Part shown: in pieces, positions 60,834-64,000 of the stretch | Position numbering within the stretch: the first letter of the stretch is position 1 | How the letters are laid out: every line of letters starts with the position of its first letter | Origin: DAHUXD01 sp963736455 | Lineage (GTDB): Bacteria > Acidobacteriota > Thermoanaerobaculia > UBA5066 > Gp7-AA6 | Assembly: GCA_963736455.1 (NCBI GenBank) | Contig: CAVTON010000001.1 | Location: 2,604,001 to 2,668,000, forward strand | Direction of reading: 5' to 3' | Length of the DNA stretch: 64,000 nucleotides | The notes under the pieces: model-generated | Told to the model about the DNA's origin: nothing | Seen by the model: only the letters and a program-made list of their open reading frames with translations | The model's database searches: none | Position numbers and translations under genes: made by a program

Positions 60834-61724
60834 TCAGGTGCGCCCGGCGCCGCGAACGGTCAATACGGGGCAGGGAGCGGTCGTCACGACGCGAGCGGCG
60901 ACGCTGCCGAGCAAGGCGCCCGAGAAGCCCGTGCGGCCGTGCGTGCCGACGACGACCCAGGCATCCCTCATCGAGCGCGCGGCCCGAGTGATCTCCTCAT
61001 GTGCGACGCCGCGCAGAAGAATCGCGTCGGCTCGGACGCCCGCGGACCGAGCGCTGCGTCGAAGGCGCTCGAGCCGCTTCCGCGCGTCCGCGCGGGCCTC
61101 GGCTTCCGCCTCCGCATACGCCCATCGCGCGACCTGACCCTCGGCGAGCGGGGCGACGACGTGAAGGATCCGAATCGCCGCTCCGTGCGCTCTGGCGACG
61201 CCGAGCGCCTCCTTCCATGCGGGCCGGGACGCAACGGAGAAGTCCGTCGCAAAGAGGAGCCGGCGGGGGGCCGCCCTGCCGCCGCTCCGTTTCACGGAGA
61301 GAACGGCACACGGCGCGGCGCCGAGGACTCGAGCGGCCACGCTCCCCATGAGTGCGCGCGACAGGCCGGTTCGGCCATGCGTTCCGACGACGATCAGGTC
61401 GGCATCATGATCGCGCGCCGCCCGGCGGATGGCCTCGTGGGCCGGTCCGCGAAGCAGGAGAGCGTGCGCTCGCGCTCCCTTCTTCGTCGCCGACCTCGTC
61501 AACCCGCTCAGCTTCTTTTCGGCGGCGTCCCGAATGGCCACGTCCATCTCACGGTAGATCCGGGGCACCGGGCTTCGGCCGTAGGCCATCGGCGCCGGGG
61601 CAAGGACGTGGGCGATCCACAATTTCGCGGGGCTCTCAACTGCCAGGTCCACGGCTCGCCGAAAGGCGGGCGCCGACGCCGGTGAAAAATCCGTCGCCAC
61701 GATGATGTTTCGAAAGCGCCGCAT
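60834..61724 (-). CDS. two-domain universal stress protein
   Basis: 296 residues from the ATG at 61724 (MRRFRNIIVATDFSPAS). Two complete UspA domains in tandem, each with its own loop: LIVVGTHGRTGLSRALMGSVAARVL (about 115-140) and VVVGTHGRTGFSGALLGSVAARVV (about 258-282), and TDFS at the head of each. Tandem proteins of this type bind ATP as internal dimers. It is alone on the minus strand, with operator box 3 upstream and a convergent gene downstream. Confidence 0.9.
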   Translation of the reverse strand: MRRFRNIIVATDFSPASAPAFRRAVDLAVESPAKLWIAHVLAPAPMAYGRSPVPRIYREMDVAIRDAAEKKLSGLTRSATKKGARAHALLLRGPAHEAIRRAARDHDADLIVVGTHGRTGLSRALMGSVAARVLGAAPCAVLSVKRSGGRAAPRRLLFATDFSVASRPAWKEALGVARAHGAAIRILHVVAPLAEGQVARWAYAEAEAEARADARKRLERLRRSARSAGVRADAILLRGVAHEEITRAARSMRDAWVVVGTHGRTGFSGALLGSVAARVVTTAPCPVLTVRGAGRT

Positions 61725-61795
61725 CGCGTTCCTCCTCAACGTCGAAGGCCCCGGGATCTCTCGGTCGACGCGCCCGATCGGCGGCTTTGAGTACC

Positions 61796-61811
61796 CGATG
61801 CCGCCGCATCA
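61796..61811. promoter_or_regulatory. island operator box 3
   Basis: CGATGC-CGCC-GCATCA, a full inner palindrome (GATGC-N4-GCATC), 71 bases before the two-domain stress protein start. Confidence 0.7.
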
Positions 61812-61826
61812 GCCCCTGGAGCCAGC

Positions 61827-61855
61827 AAGAAACGGCCGGCTTGCCGGGCCGGCCG
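61827..61855 (-). terminator. Rho-independent terminator of the Hsp20 gene
   Basis: Minus strand CGGCCGGC-CCGGCAA-GCCGGCCG followed by TTTCTT, 41 bases after the Hsp20 stop. Confidence 0.8.
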
Positions 61856-61896
61856 CTCGACGCCGCAGTCGCGACGTCTCCTGATCGAAGTCGGAA

Positions 61897-62358
61897 TCAG
61901 GCGACCTTCACTTCCACGGCCTTCGGCCGCGACTTTTCTGTTTTGGGCAGGTGCACCCTCAGGATACCGTCTTTGAAGTCCGCCGCCACTTTGTTCTCCT
62001 CCGCATCCATCGGCACGGTGAAGGTCCGCAGGAACGTGCCGTACGAGCGCTCGATCCGATGAAACTTCTTTCCCTTCTCTTCCTTCTCCTGCTTGCGCTC
62101 GCCCTGAATCGTCAGGACACCGTTATCGAGGGTGACCTTCACGTCTTCCTTCCTGACCTCCGGCAGCTCGGCTTTGATCAGATACTCGATGTCCGTCTCC
62201 TGGATATCGACGGCCGGCATCCACTCGCTCTCGATCAACGGCTGTTTGTCGCCATTGGGACGGAGCCGAGGGCTGAAGAAGCGGTTCAGACGATCCGAGA
62301 ACTCCTCCATCTCACGAAAGGCCGGAAACATCGTGGGCTCATAGCGAATCAGGTTCAT
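61897..62358 (-). CDS. Hsp20 family small heat shock protein
   Basis: 153 residues from the ATG at 62358 (MNLIRYEPTMFPAFREME). The alpha-crystallin domain (about 44-140) begins WMPAVDIQETDIEYLIKAEL, contains VRKEDVKVTLDNGVLTIQGE and IERSYGTFLRTFTVPMDA, and ends KDGILRVHLPKTEK with VEVKVA as the usual C-terminal tail. It holds unfolding proteins. An operator box lies 51 bases upstream and a terminator follows. In mycobacteria the comparable protein (Acr/HspX) belongs to the DosR regulon. Confidence 0.93.
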   Translation of the reverse strand: MNLIRYEPTMFPAFREMEEFSDRLNRFFSPRLRPNGDKQPLIESEWMPAVDIQETDIEYLIKAELPEVRKEDVKVTLDNGVLTIQGERKQEKEEKGKKFHRIERSYGTFLRTFTVPMDAEENKVAADFKDGILRVHLPKTEKSRPKAVEVKVA

Positions 62359-62409
62359 CACATCCTCCTTTGACGTCCTCACGATGAATCCGAGTCCTTG
62401 CGGCCCGAA

Positions 62410-62425
62410 TGATGCAGAGGCATCA
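62410..62425. promoter_or_regulatory. island operator box 4
   Basis: TGATGC-AGAG-GCATCA, a complete match to the 16-base palindrome, upstream of the Hsp20 gene. Confidence 0.75.
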
Positions 62426-62665
62426 ATTTGGCGAACGGACAGAAGCTTCGCCGGTCACCAGGTCGAGTAAGTGGGCGAGCGTTTTCCGAGGGAGGGGCGG
62501 TCCCGAGAGGACCGGGCCGGCGAATGAGTGGGGCACATAGCCGCCTTCCCTATTCTTGAGGCCCGGAGCGCCAGCGCCTTCGATCGTCGCCGCCGCGCCT
62601 GCGTCCGGCCCGAATCGCGCGCGCAGATCGTCGCCTCCTGCCGCGCCAGGATCCCCCTCGCGGGG

Positions 62666-63310
62666 CTATACGAACTGCAGCTTGTTCGCGACCGCTACGG
62701 CTTCGAGCTTCGAGTGAACATTGAGCTTCTGCAGGACGCTCTGGACGTGATTCCGCACGGTCACGCAGGCGATGCTCAGCTGCCTGGCGATGGCCGTCGT
62801 CGCCGATCCCCGAACGAGACAGCGCAGAATCTCTTTCTCGCGCGCCGTCAGGACCGAAAGCCTGCTCGAGGCGTCGCTCGCCGGAGCGATCCGTTCGAGG
62901 GAACCCGGATCGGCCTCCTCGACCCCCACACGATCTTCGGCCGGCCGCAAGACGTGGACGAGCCTGGTCAGAGCCGGATGGTAGTCCGGAATGGCGTAGA
63001 CGGAGCTCGAAACGGTCCGAGGCTGACCGCTCCCCGTGTTCACCGTGAGCTCGAAGGGCTTCACCGGGCGCTCCCTTTGCTCCCGCGCCTGGTAGGCCAC
63101 CGGGCAGCTGCGATGGCAGTAGAGGTTTCCGTTGGCGTCGTTCCCGCACATGACCTCGTGGCAGCGCTTGCCGAGGACGCTTCGAGCCGGTCTTTCGAGC
63201 AGGGCCTCGCACCCCTTGTTCCAGAGGACGATGCGATCCGCACCGTCCGTGGCGAATACTGCCTGCCCGCTGCGGGAAATGCGATCGAGGGTCTCATCCA
63301 CGCTCAGCAT
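62666..63310 (-). CDS. PAS-LuxR family transcriptional regulator with cysteine cluster
   Basis: 214 residues. A PAS-like sensor domain (about 1-125) includes VFATDGADRIVLWNKGCEAL and four cysteines at 50, 55, 65 and 69 (C-x4-C-x9-C-x3-C), a possible metal or iron-sulfur ligand set. The C-terminal LuxR/NarL HTH (about 153-210) has LTAREKEILRCLVRGSATTA then VRNHVQSVLQKLNVHSKLEA. It is the only DNA-binding regulator in the island and has two operator boxes in its own promoter region, so it may be the regulator of the island and of itself. No receiver domain is present. Confidence 0.88.
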   Translation of the reverse strand: MLSVDETLDRISRSGQAVFATDGADRIVLWNKGCEALLERPARSVLGKRCHEVMCGNDANGNLYCHRSCPVAYQAREQRERPVKPFELTVNTGSGQPRTVSSSVYAIPDYHPALTRLVHVLRPAEDRVGVEEADPGSLERIAPASDASSRLSVLTAREKEILRCLVRGSATTAIARQLSIACVTVRNHVQSVLQKLNVHSKLEAVAVANKLQFV

Positions 63311-63364
63311 GCGATTTCTCCTTATTCCCAGTCCCATCGTCCCTTTTGGAGGCCGGAATCGACC

Positions 63365-63380
63365 TGATGTGTTTGCATCA
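63365..63380. promoter_or_regulatory. island operator box 5
   Basis: TGATGT-GTTT-GCATCA, one mismatch in the left arm. Upstream of the PAS-LuxR gene. Confidence 0.7.
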
Positions 63381-63385
63381 ATTTC

Positions 63386-63401
63386 CGATGCAACCGCATC
63401 A
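63386..63401. promoter_or_regulatory. island operator box 6
   Basis: CGATGC-AACC-GCATCA, 21 bases from box 5, about two helical turns, so both could be bound on one DNA face. Confidence 0.7.
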
Positions 63402-63426
63402 CGCGGCTCGCCCGCTCCGGGGGTGG

Positions 63427-64000
63427 CTACGCGGCCTGGCGCCGCAGAAGCCGGCGCTTGATGCCCTCCACGCAGAGGAGGTAACAAGCGACGACCGGCA
63501 CCAGGAAAACGAAGAATCGACCCGGCAGCGGCACGAAGCCGAGCGTGACCGCCGCGGGAGTGAACGGAAGGATGCCCGCGATGACGACGACCGCGACCGT
63601 CGTGACCGCCAGCGGAAGACTGGGCCGGCTGCGAAACGGGTTGCCGGCCGTTCGTATCACGAAGAGGACCAGGGCCTGGGTCGCCAGCGATTCGACGAAC
63701 CACCCCGTGTGAAAGAGAGCCGCGGGCGCCGCAAACATCCTGAGGAGAGCCCAGAAGGTCACGAAGTCGAAGATCGAGCTGACCGGCCCGATCCAGACCA
63801 TGAAGTCGCGAATGACGTCGATGCGCCACCGTTGCGGCTTTCGGATGAAGCTCGCGTCGACTCGATCGGTGGGGATGGTCACCTGCGCGAGGTCATAGAG
63901 GAAGTTGTTCAGGAGAATCTGGGTCGGCAGCATCGGCAGGAATGGAAGGAAGAGTGAAGCCGCCGCCATGCTGAACATGTTGCCGAAGTTCGAGCTCGTG
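63427..64000 (-). CDS. mgtA: MgtA/MgtB-type P-type Mg2+ ATPase, C-terminal part (5' end outside window)
   Basis: The frame is open to the window edge; about 190 residues are visible. The segment TSSNFGNMFSMAAASLFLPF followed by LPMLPTQILLNNFLYDLAQV, IPTDRVD and KPQRW, then GPVSSIFDFVTFWALL and FHTGWFVESLATQALVLFVIRTAG is characteristic of the last membrane helices of the P-type IIIB magnesium transporters. It imports Mg2+. It stands upstream of the PAS-LuxR gene on the same strand; the operator boxes lie between the two genes. Confidence 0.9.
   Translation of the reverse strand, partial: TSSNFGNMFSMAAASLFLPFLPMLPTQILLNNFLYDLAQVTIPTDRVDASFIRKPQRWRIDVIRDFMVWIGPVSSIFDFVTFWALLRMFAAPAALFHTGWFVESLATQALVLFVIRTAGNPFRSRPSLPLAVTTVAVVVIAGILPFTPAAVTLGFVPLPGRFFVFLVPVVACYLLCVEGIKRRLLRRQAA

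Noticed and set aside
62528..63367. Plus-strand frame opposite the PAS-LuxR gene
   Set aside because: Low-complexity Arg/Ala/Pro product; the minus strand has a complete regulator with clear domains.

Overview
The window is high-GC bacterial DNA. I place it, by inference only, in or near the Acidobacteriota (Thermoanaerobaculia-like). The clues are the cysteine-rich S-layer-homology (SLH) modules of the GCGxGxFCP type inside Rhs proteins, the diderm-style lipoproteins, and the gene mix of AMIN-type amidase, GerMN, RNase PH, HEAT-fused nucleotide transporter and class D sortase with a single substrate. No rRNA, tRNA, CRISPR array or transposase gene was seen.

1-13.7 kb is an accessory Rhs locus. 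The 3' part of a long Rhs/YD-repeat gene carries two SLH modules inserted in the Rhs core and ends in a variable C-terminal tip. Downstream lie four more copies of the last ~1 kb of its core. Three of them end in their own unrelated tip; the fourth is cut short. Each complete tip is followed, with overlapping start and stop codons, by a small membrane protein or lipoprotein gene that could be an immunity or partner gene. A short non-coding repeat precedes every copy. Several copies are frameshifted within the SLH part. A truncated, divergent Rhs-SLH fragment closes the locus.

13.7-37 kb is mostly housekeeping and metabolism. It holds a HAD phosphatase / hydroxyacid dehydrogenase pair, OsmC, an amidase-GerMN-RNase PH operon, and a formate dehydrogenase operon with a UGA-encoded selenocysteine and a recognisable SECIS hairpin. 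It also holds oxidoreductases, an AsmA-like protein, a Tat-exported amidase, an MFS pump, an exported amidohydrolase, DinB and an endonuclease VIII-like glycosylase. 37-56 kb is sensory and envelope-related: a CHASE3-PAS hybrid histidine kinase, a sortase and its LPATA substrate, small lipoproteins and membrane proteins, an Lhr helicase, a metallophosphatase, an ATP/ADP-translocase-like protein fused to HEAT repeats, and an exported HipA/PI4-kinase-like protein. Seven small envelope or stress genes here, plus one at 26.4 kb, have sigma-54 (-24/-12) promoter matches just upstream.

56.2-64 kb is a stress island. It holds a diguanylate cyclase, DUF5335, three universal stress proteins (one two-domain), a phosphoribosyltransferase next to an alpha/beta hydrolase, a mannose-1-phosphate guanylyltransferase, Hsp20, a PAS-LuxR regulator and a MgtA-type P-ATPase cut by the window end. 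Six copies of a palindrome, TGATGC-N4-GCATCA, lie in front of the island's transcription units and of the PAS-LuxR gene itself. This suggests an autoregulated regulon. Its gene content resembles the mycobacterial DosR dormancy regulon.
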